In this document: piece after piece, positions 16,438-26,386 of the stretch
Layout of the letters: each line of letters opens with the position of its first letter
Position numbering within the stretch: position 1 is the stretch's first letter
Translations under genes and position numbers: made by a program
Notes under the pieces: generated by a model
The model's database searches: none
What the model was told of the DNA's origin: nothing
Seen by the model: only the letters and a program-made list of their open reading frames with translations
Source of the DNA: Paenibacillus curdlanolyticus YK9
Lineage (GTDB): Bacteria > Bacillota > Bacilli > Paenibacillales > Paenibacillaceae
Assembly: GCF_000179615.1 (NCBI RefSeq)
Contig: NZ_AEDD01000001.1
Location: 558,001-622,000 of the forward strand
Direction of reading: 5' to 3'
DNA length: 64,000 nt

Positions 16438-17676
16438 ATGAAACAGAGAGTTGTTGTCACAGGCATGGGGGTCATGACCTCGCTCGGCTCCGATCTGGAT
16501 CAGTTTTGGGGTAATTTGATGGAAGGCAAATCCGGTGTTTCGGTGATCGAAGCGTTTGACGTATCCGAGTATCCGACACGTATCGCTGCCGAGATCAAAG
16601 GGTTCAACCCGGAATTGTTTGCAGATCGCAAAGAAGCTCGCAAGATGGATCGTTTCGTCCAACTTGCCGTAGCGGCTACGAAGAAAGCGGTTGAGGATGC
16701 AAAGCTTGAGATTGGTACGAATGCAGATCCAGAGCGCGTTGGCGTTATGATTGGATCAGGCATTGGCGGTTTGGGCACATGGGAAGATCAACATAATATT
16801 TTGCTGGAGAAAGGGCCGAAGCGGGTTAGCCCATTCTTCATTCCGATGATGATCGCGAATATGGCGTCCGGCCAAGTGTCGATGGCAACAGGTGCAAAAG
16901 GTCCGAACAGCACAGCTGTAACGGCATGTGCAACAGGCACCCATTCCATTGGCGACTCGTACAAAATGATTCAACGCGGAGATGCCGATGTGATGTTATG
17001 CGGTGGTGCCGAAGCGACGATCAGACCGACGGGGATGGCAGGATTTTGCGCCATGCGCGCGATGAGCGTGCGGAACGACGAGCCAGAGAAAGCTAGCCGT
17101 CCGTTTGACGTAGACCGTGACGGTTTCGTTATGGGCGAAGGCTCAGGCGTATTGGTGCTTGAGTCGCTAGAGCACGCGCTGAAGCGCGGTGCGCACATTT
17201 ATGCAGAAGTTATTGGCTATGGCATGAGCGGCGACGCTCACCATATGACTGAGCCTGATCCAGACGGTGCAGCGCGTTGTATGACGCGTGCATTGAAGGA
17301 TGCTGGCATTGCGCCTGAAGAGATCGATTATATTAATGCACATGGTACATCGACGCCAGTGGGCGACCGTTCCGAAACATTAGCTGTGAAAAAAGCTATG
17401 GGCGATCATGCTTACAAGGTTGCTATTAGCTCAACGAAGTCGATGACAGGCCATCTGCTCGGCGCAGCAGGCGGCGTTGAAGCTGTTATCCTCGGATTGA
17501 CGATCCAAAATGGCATCATCGCACCGACGATCAACCTCGATAATCAGGATCCGGAGTGCGATCTCGATTACGTGCCGAACAAACCGCGTAAAGCGTCGGT
17601 TCGTACAGCTCTTTCCAACTCGTTTGGATTCGGCGGTCACAATGCGACGATCGTGATGAGAGCGTATGAGGCATGA
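16438..17676 (+). CDS. fabF: Beta-ketoacyl-ACP synthase II
   Basis: A 412-residue elongation condensing enzyme. The nucleophile Cys sits in TACATGTHS, and the two catalytic histidines in [11 protein letters not shown] and [13 protein letters not shown]. The C-terminal [11 protein letters not shown] is typical of FabF. The start at 16438 follows GAGGTGA. It comes 193 bases after acpP and overlaps rnc by 11 bases, so RNase III expression is tied to it. Confidence 0.96.
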   Translation: MKQRVVVTGMGVMTSLGSDLDQFWGNLMEGKSGVSVIEAFDVSEYPTRIAAEIKGFNPELFADRKEARKMDRFVQLAVAATKKAVEDAKLEIGTNADPERVGVMIGSGIGGLGTWEDQHNILLEKGPKRVSPFFIPMMIANMASGQVSMATGAKGPNSTAVTACATGTHSIGDSYKMIQRGDADVMLCGGAEATIRPTGMAGFCAMRAMSVRNDEPEKASRPFDVDRDGFVMGEGSGVLVLESLEHALKRGAHIYAEVIGYGMSGDAHHMTEPDPDGAARCMTRALKDAGIAPEEIDYINAHGTSTPVGDRSETLAVKKAMGDHAYKVAISSTKSMTGHLLGAAGGVEAVILGLTIQNGIIAPTINLDNQDPECDLDYVPNKPRKASVRTALSNSFGFGGHNATIVMRAYEA

Positions 17677-18364
17677 TGCGCTTGACCAGTTACAGCAGCG
17701 GCTGCTGATTCGTTTTCGGCAACCGCGGCTGCTGAGGCAGGCCTTTACGCACACGTCATATGTGAATGAACATAGAGGCAAGCCGATCGAGGATAATGAA
17801 CGTTTAGAATTTCTTGGCGATGCTGTACTTCAGTTACTGGTTTCCGAGCATCTATTCCTAACCTATCCGAATCGTCCTGAGGGCGAGCTTACTCGCATGC
17901 GCGCGTCGATTGTTTGCGAGCCATCGCTTGCGCGCTTTGCCGATCTGCTCGGGCTCGGGGCGTGCGTGCTTCTAGGGCGGGGCGAGGAACAGCTGGGAGG
18001 ACGGCATCGTCCGGCATTGCTAGCCGATTTGTTCGAAGCTTTCGTAGGCGCTGTATATTTGGATCAAGGCCTGGACCGTGTGCGACTCTTTTTGACCGAG
18101 CGTATTTTTCCTCAGATCGAGGAGAATGGTTCCTTGCTAGTGAAAGACTTCAAGTCGAAGCTGCAAGAAAAAGCGCAGCACGGTACGCTTGGTACCGTGG
18201 AATATCGGATCGCAGAGGAGCGCGGGCCTGCGCATGATCGTGAATTTGTCGTTGAAGTCCGGATTGGCGACCAGCCATATGGTATCGGAGTCGGTCGGAC
18301 GAAGAAGGAAGCGGAACAGCGTTCTGCTGAAGCAGCTTGCTTGAAGCTTGAACAGGACAACTAG
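17666..18364 (+). CDS. rnc: Ribonuclease III
   Basis: A 232-residue double-strand-specific endoribonuclease used in rRNA processing. The signature [12 protein letters not shown] gives the catalytic acidic residues, with [18 protein letters not shown] for the second metal-binding cluster. The C-terminal double-stranded RNA binding domain starts near residue 155 (DFKSKLQE) and ends with [16 protein letters not shown]. The start lies inside the fabF end. A perfect hairpin and then a terminator separate it from smc. Confidence 0.95.
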   Translation: MRHDALDQLQQRLLIRFRQPRLLRQAFTHTSYVNEHRGKPIEDNERLEFLGDAVLQLLVSEHLFLTYPNRPEGELTRMRASIVCEPSLARFADLLGLGACVLLGRGEEQLGGRHRPALLADLFEAFVGAVYLDQGLDRVRLFLTERIFPQIEENGSLLVKDFKSKLQEKAQHGTLGTVEYRIAEERGPAHDREFVVEVRIGDQPYGIGVGRTKKEAEQRSAEAACLKLEQDN

Positions 18365-18377
18365 AGCGATGATGGAG

Positions 18378-18412
18378 GCGCCGCGGCAGCATAACCTATG
18401 CTGCCGCGGCGC
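18378..18412 (+). other. Perfect 16-bp hairpin after rnc
   Basis: The arms 18378-18393 and 18397-18412 are exact reverse complements with a 3-base loop (ACC), very GC-rich, starting 14 bases after the rnc stop. There is no T-run, so it is not a standard terminator; a real one follows at 18468. Confidence 0.6.
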
Positions 18413-18467
18413 TTCGCGTATGGGTACCTTTCCTCTTGTAAAGCGGCTATGCGACCAACTGCGGAAC

Positions 18468-18508
18468 ACCGCTCCCTAGTCCATGTGGATATAGAGGAGC
18501 GGTTTTTT
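18468..18508 (+). terminator. Rho-independent terminator between rnc and smc
   Basis: ACCGCTCC (18468-18475) pairs with GGAGCGGT (18496-18503), followed by six T ending at 18508. Confidence 0.75.
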
Positions 18509-18535
18509 GATGGACGGTTATGCGGATGTATAGTC

Positions 18536-18564
18536 CTGACCTTTCTTCTGCAATATGGTACAAT
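18536..18564 (+). promoter_or_regulatory. Candidate sigma-A promoter of smc
   Basis: CTGACC (18536-18541), 17-base spacer and TACAAT (18559-18564) lie directly after the terminator and 25 bases before the smc start. The -35 matches 4 of 6 positions and the -10 matches 5 of 6. Confidence 0.5.
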
Positions 18565-18588
18565 AGTCGGTGAGGTGAACGGGAGAAC

Positions 18589-21500
18589 ATGTTCCTGAAA
18601 CGGATTGAATTAGCTGGGTTTAAGTCGTTTGCCGACAAGACAGAAATGGAGTTCGTACGCGGCATAACAGCCGTCGTAGGGCCCAACGGCAGCGGAAAGA
18701 GCAACATATCGGACAGCATCCGGTGGGTGCTGGGCGAACAAAGCGCGAAGAGCTTGCGCGGCGGTAAAATGGAAGATATCATATTCGCCGGTAGTGACGC
18801 GCGTAAAGCTGTGAATTTCGGAGAAGTTTCGTTAACGCTGGATAACGGCGATAACGCGCTCCCTCTTGAGTACGATGAGGTTACGGTGACAAGGCGTGTT
18901 CATCGCAGCGGCGATAGCGAATATATGATTAATAAACAGCCATGCCGGCTTAAGGACATTACCGAGCTGTTCATGGACACCGGGATCGGGAAAGAAGCGT
19001 ATTCGATTATCGGGCAGGGCCGGATCGAAGAAATATTAAGTACGCGTTCCGAAGACCGCCGAGGCATTTTTGAAGAGGCATCCGGTATCGTGAAATTCAA
19101 GTCGCGTAAACGCGAGGCGCAGCGCAAGCTGGACGAGACGGAGCAAAACCTGCTGCGTATTCATGACTTGGTTTCTGAGCTCGAAGATCAGGTTGAGCCT
19201 TTGCGCGCACAATCCGAGAAAGCGATTCGTTACAAATCGTTGCGCGAACAGTTGCAAACGCAAGAGATTTCCATGTATGTGCATCAAATTGAGACCGTAC
19301 ATACGTCGTGGAACGAAGCGACGGCCAAGCTGGGTGACCTGGAGAAGGTGCGGCTGACGCATGCATCCGTTGTAAGCAAACATGATGCTTTGCTAGAGAA
19401 GGATCGCCAGCGGCTGCGGGAAATTGAGACAGAGCTCGATCAGTTGCATGAATCGATGCTTCAGCTAAGCGAGGATTATGAGAAATGCGAGGGTTTCGGT
19501 GAAGTTCTGAAGGAACGGAAGCGAAACCTTGAGCAAAATAAACGTCAGTTGGAAGAGTCGGTCACTTCTTTGGATGAGCGTATCGTTTCGCTAATGAAAG
19601 AAGAAGCCGATTATCGTGCGAAAGTGGCAGTCTTGGAAGAGCAAACAGCTCGCCTTCGAGAACAGCTTGTCCAAGAGGAAGAGCAGCTCATTGGCGCTGT
19701 AGGCGCCTCCGGCCAAGAGGCAGAAGAGACGCTGAAGACGGAACTGCTTGAAGTTTTGAGCGCAATGTCCCAAGCACGCAATGAAATTCGTTACTGCGAG
19801 CAGCAGCAGGAAGCTGTGAAGCGGAAGATGGATCGGCTAGGCGATGAAGAGACGAAGTGGTCGCAGCAGCAAGAGGAGCTAAGCGCTAGACGGGTAGAGC
19901 TATCCGAGCGTTTGGAATCGACGCTTGAATCGCTTAACAAAGCCAAGACTCGCTATATGGAAGAGAATCAACGGTCACAATCCTCGAGCAAGCTCCTTGA
20001 GGAGACGCAGCAGACGGTGCGTAAATGGGAGCAGCGGCTGGATGCGCTCGTAGCTCGTCGAGATACGATGAAGGAAATGCAGGATGCGCTCGATGGCTTT
20101 ATGCACGGGGTACGAGAGGTGCTTAAAGCAGCGCGGAAGCCCCAAGGCGGCTTAAGCGGCGTGCATGGCGCGGTAGCGGAGCTCATGCGTGTTCCTGAAC
20201 GGATTGAGATGGCAGTTGAGACCGCGTTAAGCGGGGCCCTTCAGCACGTTGTCATGGAGAATGAGGCGTCCGCTCGTACGGCGATTGCTTTCCTGAAGCA
20301 GCGTCAGCTTGGCAGAGCCACGTTCTTGCCGCTTGACGTTATTCGTGGACGGAATGTGCCCGAGGCTGACCGCCGGCATGCCTCTTCTGTAGAAGGGTTC
20401 GTAGGCGTAGCAGCAGACCTCGTATCCTGCGAGCGCAAATACGAATCGATTGTTGCCAATTTGCTAGGCAATGTGCTTATAGCAGAGACGCTGGAGCAAG
20501 CGAATCGAATCGCTTCCAAATGCCAATATCGCTACCGGGTCGTTACGCTTGAAGGCGATATTGTGAACGCAGGCGGCTCCATGACGGGCGGCAGCTTGCA
20601 GAAGAAAGGCGCTAGCTTGCTTGGTCGCCAACGGCAAATCGAGCAGATGGACGAGGAAATTAAACAATCGGAGCAGCAAGTAGAGAAGCTGCGATTGCAG
20701 CTGTCCGACCTGCGCAAGGAGCAATCAATACGCGGCCAAGATATCGAAGAGCTGCGCGCGCAGGGCGAGCGCTATCGGATTGAGGAGCAGCATCTGAAAT
20801 CGGAACTGCAGCAGATCGACAAACAGCTGGCGCAGCTTCAAGAGCAACTGGAGCTTCATCATGCGGATCGCACGGGACAATTGACCGAGCAGGGGGATTT
20901 GGCAGCGGCATCAGAAGCTGCGCGTGCGAGATTAGTTGAACTGACAGCTCGCGAAGCGCAGCTGCAGCAGCTTATTCAAGAGGCTGAGGTACGGCGTAAA
21001 GCGTCCGAATCCGCACGTGAAGAGCTGCAAGGGCAGCTGACGGATTTGAAGATATTAGCGGCGAAGACCGAGCAGGAGAAGTTCTCGTTAGAGGATCAAG
21101 CTGCAAGGATTCGGGTCGATATCAATCGCGCGAAGCAAGAGTTGTCGGCGATGCGGGGCATCCAAGCCCAACTGAAGGAAGACGAGGATCGTCACGCAGA
21201 GGAATCGATCGGACAAATCGAGCAGTTGAATGATCTGAGGCTCAAGAAGGATGGCTGTGCGGAACGGACCGACTTCATGCGTGCCGAGCGGGCCCAAATG
21301 GTCAGAGGCCTCGAGGATGGCGAAAGCGAGACGAAAGAGCAGCGGAACATGCTCCGAGAGACCGAGGATAAAATGCGCCAAACCGAAATCGCGGTGAATC
21401 GCTTGGATGTCGAATTGGACAATCTTCTTCGTAAGCTTAGTGAAGAGTACGAGCTCAGCTATGAGCTTGCCAAAGAACGATATCCAGTGCCTGAGGACGT

Positions 21501-22179
21501 TCCGGCTGCACAGCAAGCGGTTCGCGACTTGAAGCGCCAAATTGCATCATTAGGCGATGTCAATCTCGGGGCGATCGAGGAATACCAGCGCGTGAAGGAA
21601 CGGTATGAGTTTTTGGATACGCAGCGCAACGACCTCATTGATGCGAAGACGACGCTCTATCAAGTCATACGTGAGATGGACGATGAGATGTCGAAACGTT
21701 TCCGCGTGACGTTCGAGGCGATTCGTACCCATTTTGTTGTCGTTTTTGCGAAGCTGTTCGGCGGAGGCCGAGCGGATTTGATTTTGGCAGAGCCAGATCG
21801 TATTCTGGATACGGGCATCGATATCGTAGCTCAGCCACCTGGTAAGAAGCTTCAAAACTTGCAGCTGCTGTCGGGCGGCGAGCGCGCGCTTACCGCGATT
21901 GCGTTATTGTTTGCCATTTTGCAGGTCAAGCCTGTGCCATTCTGCGTGCTTGACGAGGTTGAAGCCGCATTGGATGAAGCAAACGTCGCTCGTTTTGCAC
22001 AATATTTGCGCGAGTTCTCGCACTTGACGCAGTTTATCGTCGTTACTCACCGGAAGGGCACGATGGAAGAAGCAGATGTGCTGTATGGCGTAACGATGGA
22101 GGAAGGCGGCGTTTCCAAGCTTGTATCCGTTCGTTTGGAAGACGAGGATTTCGCTGATGAGGAAGTCGCTTCGGCTTAG
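18589..22179 (+). CDS. smc: Chromosome segregation protein SMC
   Basis: A 1196-residue ABC-type ATPase that, with ScpA and ScpB, loads at origins and compacts the chromosome. The N-terminal head has Walker A GPNGSGKSN at residues 31-39. Two long coiled coils (about 170-510 and 670-1020) flank a hinge near 520-660. The C-terminal head has the signature LSGGERAL and Walker B FCVLDEVEAALD. Length and order match the Bacillus protein. It lies just before ftsY, the usual order. Confidence 0.97.
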   Translation: MFLKRIELAGFKSFADKTEMEFVRGITAVVGPNGSGKSNISDSIRWVLGEQSAKSLRGGKMEDIIFAGSDARKAVNFGEVSLTLDNGDNALPLEYDEVTVTRRVHRSGDSEYMINKQPCRLKDITELFMDTGIGKEAYSIIGQGRIEEILSTRSEDRRGIFEEASGIVKFKSRKREAQRKLDETEQNLLRIHDLVSELEDQVEPLRAQSEKAIRYKSLREQLQTQEISMYVHQIETVHTSWNEATAKLGDLEKVRLTHASVVSKHDALLEKDRQRLREIETELDQLHESMLQLSEDYEKCEGFGEVLKERKRNLEQNKRQLEESVTSLDERIVSLMKEEADYRAKVAVLEEQTARLREQLVQEEEQLIGAVGASGQEAEETLKTELLEVLSAMSQARNEIRYCEQQQEAVKRKMDRLGDEETKWSQQQEELSARRVELSERLESTLESLNKAKTRYMEENQRSQSSSKLLEETQQTVRKWEQRLDALVARRDTMKEMQDALDGFMHGVREVLKAARKPQGGLSGVHGAVAELMRVPERIEMAVETALSGALQHVVMENEASARTAIAFLKQRQLGRATFLPLDVIRGRNVPEADRRHASSVEGFVGVAADLVSCERKYESIVANLLGNVLIAETLEQANRIASKCQYRYRVVTLEGDIVNAGGSMTGGSLQKKGASLLGRQRQIEQMDEEIKQSEQQVEKLRLQLSDLRKEQSIRGQDIEELRAQGERYRIEEQHLKSELQQIDKQLAQLQEQLELHHADRTGQLTEQGDLAAASEAARARLVELTAREAQLQQLIQEAEVRRKASESAREELQGQLTDLKILAAKTEQEKFSLEDQAARIRVDINRAKQELSAMRGIQAQLKEDEDRHAEESIGQIEQLNDLRLKKDGCAERTDFMRAERAQMVRGLEDGESETKEQRNMLRETEDKMRQTEIAVNRLDVELDNLLRKLSEEYELSYELAKERYPVPEDVPAAQQAVRDLKRQIASLGDVNLGAIEEYQRVKERYEFLDTQRNDLIDAKTTLYQVIREMDDEMSKRFRVTFEAIRTHFVVVFAKLFGGGRADLILAEPDRILDTGIDIVAQPPGKKLQNLQLLSGGERALTAIALLFAILQVKPVPFCVLDEVEAALDEANVARFAQYLREFSHLTQFIVVTHRKGTMEEADVLYGVTMEEGGVSKLVSVRLEDEDFADEEVASA

Positions 22180-22225
22180 CGCATAGACATAGAATAGACT
22201 CGGATGTGGAAAGGGACGGCATGAT

Positions 22226-23221
22226 ATGAGCTTTTTTAAACGATTGAAAGAAACGATCGCTTCCAAAACGGAAGCAGTTACGAATATATTCAAGGATGGT
22301 CTTGCGAAAACCCGCACTGCGATCGTCGAGAAGGTTGAAGAGCTGATCACGCGGCGCAAAAAGATCGATGAGGCATTCTTCGAGGAACTGGAAGAGATTT
22401 TGATCGGTGCAGACGTAGGCGTAAACACGGTCATGCAGTTGATTGACGATTTGCGCGCGGAAGTAAAAGCGAGGAAAATCGAGGACGCATCCGATCTCCA
22501 GCCTGTGCTTTCGGAGAAGCTGGTCGAGATTTTGAAGGGCGTTGACGATCCTGAGCTGCATATGGCAGAGAGCGGAATGACGGTTATTTTGTTCGTTGGC
22601 GTCAACGGTGTCGGCAAAACGACAACGATTGGCAAGCTGGCGCACAAGTTTAAGTCAGAGGGCAAAAGCGTGCTGCTTGCGGCAGGCGATACGTTCCGTG
22701 CCGGCGCGATCGAGCAGCTCGAGGTTTGGGGACAACGCGTCGGCGTAGACGTCATTAAGCAAAGCGCAGGCGCAGATCCAGCAGCGGTTATGTATGATGC
22801 GGTACAGGCGGCAAAACAACGCAGCGTTGATGTGCTGCTCTGCGATACGGCGGGACGTCTGCAAAACAAAACGAACTTGATGGATGAGCTGAATAAAATT
22901 TTCCGCGTCATCCAGCGTGAGGTTCCGACGGCGCCGCATGAGGTTCTGCTCGTGTTGGACGCAACGACGGGGCAAAATGCGCTTAGCCAAGCGAAGCTGT
23001 TCGGTGAGAAGAGCGGCGTAACCGGTCTCGTGCTCACGAAGCTTGACGGTACGGCTAAAGGCGGCATTATCATTGCCATCCGCAATGAATTGAATCTGCC
23101 GGTTAAACTCGTCGGACTGGGCGAAAAAATGGACGATCTTCAGCAATTTGATTCCGATCAATTCGTTCATGCGCTATTCGCGGGGCTCATTCAGAAAAAG
23201 GATGAGGAAGAGCAAGCATAG
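22226..23221 (+). CDS. ftsY: Signal recognition particle receptor FtsY
   Basis: A 331-residue SRP GTPase that docks SRP-ribosome complexes at the membrane. The four-helix N domain fills the first 110 residues; the G domain has GVNGVGKTTTIGKL (P-loop), DTAGRLQNK and TKLDGTAKGG. A long acidic A domain is absent, as in most Gram-positive FtsY. It follows smc by 46 bases and precedes ylxM-ffh, placing both SRP GTPases in one cluster. Confidence 0.96.
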   Translation: MSFFKRLKETIASKTEAVTNIFKDGLAKTRTAIVEKVEELITRRKKIDEAFFEELEEILIGADVGVNTVMQLIDDLRAEVKARKIEDASDLQPVLSEKLVEILKGVDDPELHMAESGMTVILFVGVNGVGKTTTIGKLAHKFKSEGKSVLLAAGDTFRAGAIEQLEVWGQRVGVDVIKQSAGADPAAVMYDAVQAAKQRSVDVLLCDTAGRLQNKTNLMDELNKIFRVIQREVPTAPHEVLLVLDATTGQNALSQAKLFGEKSGVTGLVLTKLDGTAKGGIIIAIRNELNLPVKLVGLGEKMDDLQQFDSDQFVHALFAGLIQKKDEEEQA

Positions 23222-23270
23222 CATCTATTGATGGAGAATGAGTTATTTTTGCCCTGACAAGGACAAAAGC

Positions 23271-23299
23271 TTGACACCAGCTATCGTATCCTGTACCAT
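23271..23299 (+). promoter_or_regulatory. Candidate sigma-A promoter of ylxM-ffh
   Basis: TTGACA (23271-23276), 17-base spacer, TACCAT (23294-23299). The -35 is perfect and the -10 matches 4 of 6. A TTGACAC (23271-23277) to GTGTCAA (23317-23323) inverted repeat brackets the start-site region and could form a hairpin in the leader or bind a regulator. Confidence 0.5.
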
Positions 23300-23353
23300 A
23301 AGGAAAGTTGATACAGTGTCAAGGTGTTTGACTTGACGGAAGGAGACGTGCCC

Positions 23354-23731
23354 GTGACCAGCGGTGGACCGGATGCGCTCGATAAGACGAATCGCATCAA
23401 CCTGCTGTTTGACTTTTACGAGCCGTTACTGACGGATAAGCAACGGACGTTTCTCATGCATTACTTTATCGAAGATTTCTCGCTTGGCGAGATTGCGGCT
23501 GACTTCGGCATTAGCCGCCAAGCGGTCTATGAACATATTAAACGTGCACAGACGGTGCTCGAGAGCTATGAAGCCAAGCTGGGCCTCTTAACTCGACACG
23601 AGTCATTGCGTCGTGCGATGGATGGGCTAGAGGCGTGCGTCGAAGCGTTGCCAGATGATAGCCAATATAAATCGGAGCTGCTTGGCATAGCGGAATTGCT
23701 TCGCGAAGCGGAACAAACAAGGATTAAATAG
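23354..23731 (+). CDS. ylxM: YlxM family DNA-binding protein (SRP operon)
   Basis: A 125-residue protein with a sigma-70 region 4-like helix-turn-helix: SLGEIAADFGISRQAVYEHI around residues 45-65. YlxM is encoded before ffh throughout Firmicutes and is reported to act with SRP in streptococci; whether it binds DNA is unsettled. Start choice: GTG at 23354 is 8 bases after AAGGAG, whereas GTG at 23348 is too close and 23324 lacks a site. The protein is slightly longer than the B. subtilis one, the extra length being at the C-terminus. Confidence 0.88.
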   Translation: MTSGGPDALDKTNRINLLFDFYEPLLTDKQRTFLMHYFIEDFSLGEIAADFGISRQAVYEHIKRAQTVLESYEAKLGLLTRHESLRRAMDGLEACVEALPDDSQYKSELLGIAELLREAEQTRIK

Positions 23732-23750
23732 TGAAAGCGGGTGATTCATC

Positions 23751-25136
23751 ATGGCGTTTGAAGGTTTGACGAGCAGGCTGCAGAATGTGTTCGGCAAATT
23801 GCGGGGCAAAGGAAAGCTGTCGGAGGACGATGTTAACGAAGCGATGCGTGAAGTCCGGCTAGCCCTGCTGGAAGCGGACGTAAACTTCAAGGTCGTCAAA
23901 GATTTTGTCGCCAAGGTGAAAGAGCAGGCCGTTGGCATTGAGGTTCAGAAGAGCTTCACGCCAGGCATGGTCGTCGTTGACATCGTGCACAAAGAGCTCA
24001 TTGAGCTCATGGGCGGTTCAGCGACGCAGATTGCCAAGGCAAGCAAGCCGCCAACCGTCATTTTGATGGCTGGTCTCCAAGGTGCAGGTAAGACGACGAC
24101 GACTGCAAAGCTTGCTAAAATGCTCATGAAGAACAATCATAAGCCATTGCTTATTGCAGGCGATATTTATCGTCCTGCAGCAATCAAGCAGCTGCAAGTG
24201 CTCGGCGAACAGATTGGCGCGCAAGTGTTTACGCTCGGAAACGACGTATCGCCAGTCGAGATCGCTCGCCAAGGCTTACAGCATGCCAAAGCGAACAGCT
24301 TTGATTATGTAATCGTCGATACGGCAGGGCGCCTGCAAATCGATGAAGCGCTTATGGATGAGATCAAACAAATTCATGCGGTAGTCGAGCCAGACGAGGT
24401 CTTGCTCGTTGTCGATGCGATGACAGGTCAAGAAGCGGTCAACGTCGCACAGAGCTTCCATGAGCAGCTGGAGCTAACGGGCGTTGTGCTGACGAAGCTG
24501 GACGGCGATACGCGTGGCGGTGCAGCGTTGTCCGTCAAAGCAGTCACCGGATGCCCGATTAAATTCGTTGCAACTGGCGAGAAAATCGAGCCATTGGAGG
24601 CTTTCCATCCTGAGCGGATGGCTTCTCGGATACTCGGAATGGGCGACATGCTTTCCCTTATTGAGAAAGCACAGTCCAATATCGATGCTGATAAAGCGGC
24701 TGAGATGGAACGGAAAATGCGCAATGCAGAATTCACGTTCGAAGATTTCCTCGATCAGATGGAGCAGGTTCGTAAGCTAGGTCCATTGGACCAACTGCTC
24801 GACATGCTCCCAGGCATGAACAAAGTCAAGGGCTTGAAGGATATGAAGGTTGACGACAAGCAGATCGGCCGCGTCGAAGCGATTGTACGCTCGATGACGA
24901 CGGACGAGAAACGCAATCCTGATCTTCTCAACTATAGCCGCCGCAGACGGATAGCAGCAGGCAGCGGTACGCAGATCGCTGACGTTAACCGTCTCATCAA
25001 GCAGTTCGATGAGATGCGCAAAATGATGAAGCAGTTCTCAGGCATGATGGGGCCGAAAGGTCCTAAAGGCGGCCTGAAAGGCTTGAAGGGTCTTATGGGT
25101 AAAGGAAAAGGCATGAAATTCCCGCCATTCGGCTAA
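23751..25136 (+). CDS. ffh: Signal recognition particle protein Ffh
   Basis: A 461-residue SRP54-type GTPase that binds 4.5S/6S scRNA and signal sequences. NG domain motifs are GLQGAGKTTTTAKL, DTAGRLQ and TKLDGDTRGG. The M domain (about 300-430) has the RNA-binding helix-turn-helix (YSRRRRIAAGSGT) and ends in a Met/Gly/Lys-rich tail. It follows ylxM by 19 bases and precedes rpsP. Confidence 0.97.
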   Translation: MAFEGLTSRLQNVFGKLRGKGKLSEDDVNEAMREVRLALLEADVNFKVVKDFVAKVKEQAVGIEVQKSFTPGMVVVDIVHKELIELMGGSATQIAKASKPPTVILMAGLQGAGKTTTTAKLAKMLMKNNHKPLLIAGDIYRPAAIKQLQVLGEQIGAQVFTLGNDVSPVEIARQGLQHAKANSFDYVIVDTAGRLQIDEALMDEIKQIHAVVEPDEVLLVVDAMTGQEAVNVAQSFHEQLELTGVVLTKLDGDTRGGAALSVKAVTGCPIKFVATGEKIEPLEAFHPERMASRILGMGDMLSLIEKAQSNIDADKAAEMERKMRNAEFTFEDFLDQMEQVRKLGPLDQLLDMLPGMNKVKGLKDMKVDDKQIGRVEAIVRSMTTDEKRNPDLLNYSRRRRIAAGSGTQIADVNRLIKQFDEMRKMMKQFSGMMGPKGPKGGLKGLKGLMGKGKGMKFPPFG

Positions 25137-25196
25137 GCAACCCTGAATTGCTATGCAATACAACGAAGTTGATTCTTGTAAGGAGGTGAATGAATA

Positions 25197-25469
25197 ATGG
25201 CAGTTCGTATTCGTCTGAAACGTATGGGTGCTCACAAAGCTCCTTTCTATCGCGTAGTCGTATCCGATTCCCGTTCCCCGCGTGACGGCCGCTTCATCGA
25301 AGAAATCGGCACGTACAATCCGGTTGCTCAACCGGCGCAAGTGAACATCGATGAAGAGAAAGCGCTGAAATGGCTGCAAACCGGTGCACAAGCTTCTGAT
25401 ACGGTTCGCAACCTGCTTTCCAAAGCAGGCGTCCTCAAGAAGTTCCATGAGCTTAAGCAACAGAAATAA
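25197..25469 (+). CDS. rpsP: 30S ribosomal protein S16
   Basis: A 90-residue protein starting [19 protein letters not shown], the conserved S16 N-terminus, with [13 protein letters not shown] typical of the middle. AAGGAGGTGA precedes the start. It is followed after 24 bases by the KH-domain gene. Confidence 0.97.
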   Translation: MAVRIRLKRMGAHKAPFYRVVVSDSRSPRDGRFIEEIGTYNPVAQPAQVNIDEEKALKWLQTGAQASDTVRNLLSKAGVLKKFHELKQQK

Positions 25470-25493
25470 CTGTTGATAGCGGAGGGCCTTTAG

Positions 25494-25727
25494 ATGAAAG
25501 ATTTAGTTCTTGTCATAGCAAAGGCTTTAGTGGATCATCCGAATGACGTTCGCGTCAGTGAGAAGGAAGACGGACGAGGGAATCTTGCATTCAGCTTGTC
25601 TGTTCATCCTTCCGATGTCGGTAAAGTCATCGGCAAGCAAGGCCGCATAGCGAAGGCGCTGCGAACTGTCGTATCGTCTGCTGCGGTTAAGACCGGTCGA
25701 AGAGTGACCATTGACATCGATTCTTGA
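25494..25727 (+). CDS. khpA: KH domain RNA-binding protein KhpA (YlqC)
   Basis: A 77-residue single KH-domain protein; the RNA-binding loop is in GKVIGKQGRIAKALR (GxxG). KhpA works with KhpB as a small-RNA chaperone-like pair and affects cell elongation in streptococci. It lies between rpsP and rimM as in most Firmicutes. The YlqD gene found next in B. subtilis is absent here. A terminator follows. Confidence 0.92.
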   Translation: MKDLVLVIAKALVDHPNDVRVSEKEDGRGNLAFSLSVHPSDVGKVIGKQGRIAKALRTVVSSAAVKTGRRVTIDIDS

Positions 25728-25744
25728 ATAGCGTACGACACCGA

Positions 25745-25773
25745 GGGTTAGGATGAATGTCCTAGCCCTTTTT
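25745..25773 (+). terminator. Rho-independent terminator after khpA
   Basis: GGGTTAGGA (25745-25753) pairs with TCCTAGCCC (25760-25768) with one wobble, followed by five T. It lies 78 bases before rimM, so rimM-trmD either has its own promoter or depends on read-through. Confidence 0.75.
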
Positions 25774-25850
25774 CGATACATAATAATAAGGACCATTGAA
25801 CGGATTGAACGATCGCAAGTTGTTAGGATTGCGGGAAAGGCGGAATAGAG

Positions 25851-26381
25851 ATGGCAGAAAAATGGTTTACTGTTGGCAAGCTTGTGAATACGCATGGCAT
25901 TCGCGGGGAAGTTAAAATTTGGCCGCAGACGGATTTTCCAGATGTTCGCTTTGCTCCGGGCAGCAAGCTGACCTTGTTCGAGGAAGGTAAAAACGGGCGT
26001 CTGGACGTAGAAGTGGTGAGTTCGCGTTCGCAAAAAAATGTGTATGTTTTGAAATTAAAGGGCTATGACAATATAAACGACGTCGAGAAATATAAAGGGT
26101 GGATTCTTAAGGTCTCAGAGCAAGACCTGATCGATCTGGATGAGGATGAATATTATTACCATGAAATTATCGGCTGCGTTGTCATCACCGATGCGGGCGA
26201 AGAGCTGGGTACAGTAACGGAGATATTGTCGCCTGGAGCGAATGACGTGTGGGTTGTCAAAGGCAAGGGCGCCAATGGCAGACCGAAAGAAATCTTAATT
26301 CCAGTCATCGACGATGTGCTTGTAGACGTTGATGTCGACAGCAAAAAAATTACGGTTCATCTGATCGAAGGATTGATCTAA
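25851..26381 (+). CDS. rimM: Ribosome maturation factor RimM
   Basis: A 176-residue 30S assembly factor that binds S19. The N-terminal RimM domain begins [17 protein letters not shown]; the C-terminal PRC-barrel contains [14 protein letters not shown] and [19 protein letters not shown] precedes the start. trmD starts 5 bases after its stop. Confidence 0.95.
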   Translation: MAEKWFTVGKLVNTHGIRGEVKIWPQTDFPDVRFAPGSKLTLFEEGKNGRLDVEVVSSRSQKNVYVLKLKGYDNINDVEKYKGWILKVSEQDLIDLDEDEYYYHEIIGCVVITDAGEELGTVTEILSPGANDVWVVKGKGANGRPKEILIPVIDDVLVDVDVDSKKITVHLIEGLI

Positions 26382-26386
26382 CCACT

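Noticed and set aside
21904-23085. 393-codon minus-strand frame across the smc end and ftsY
   Set aside because: Ser/Thr-rich shadow of two well-supported genes with no start signal or family motif.
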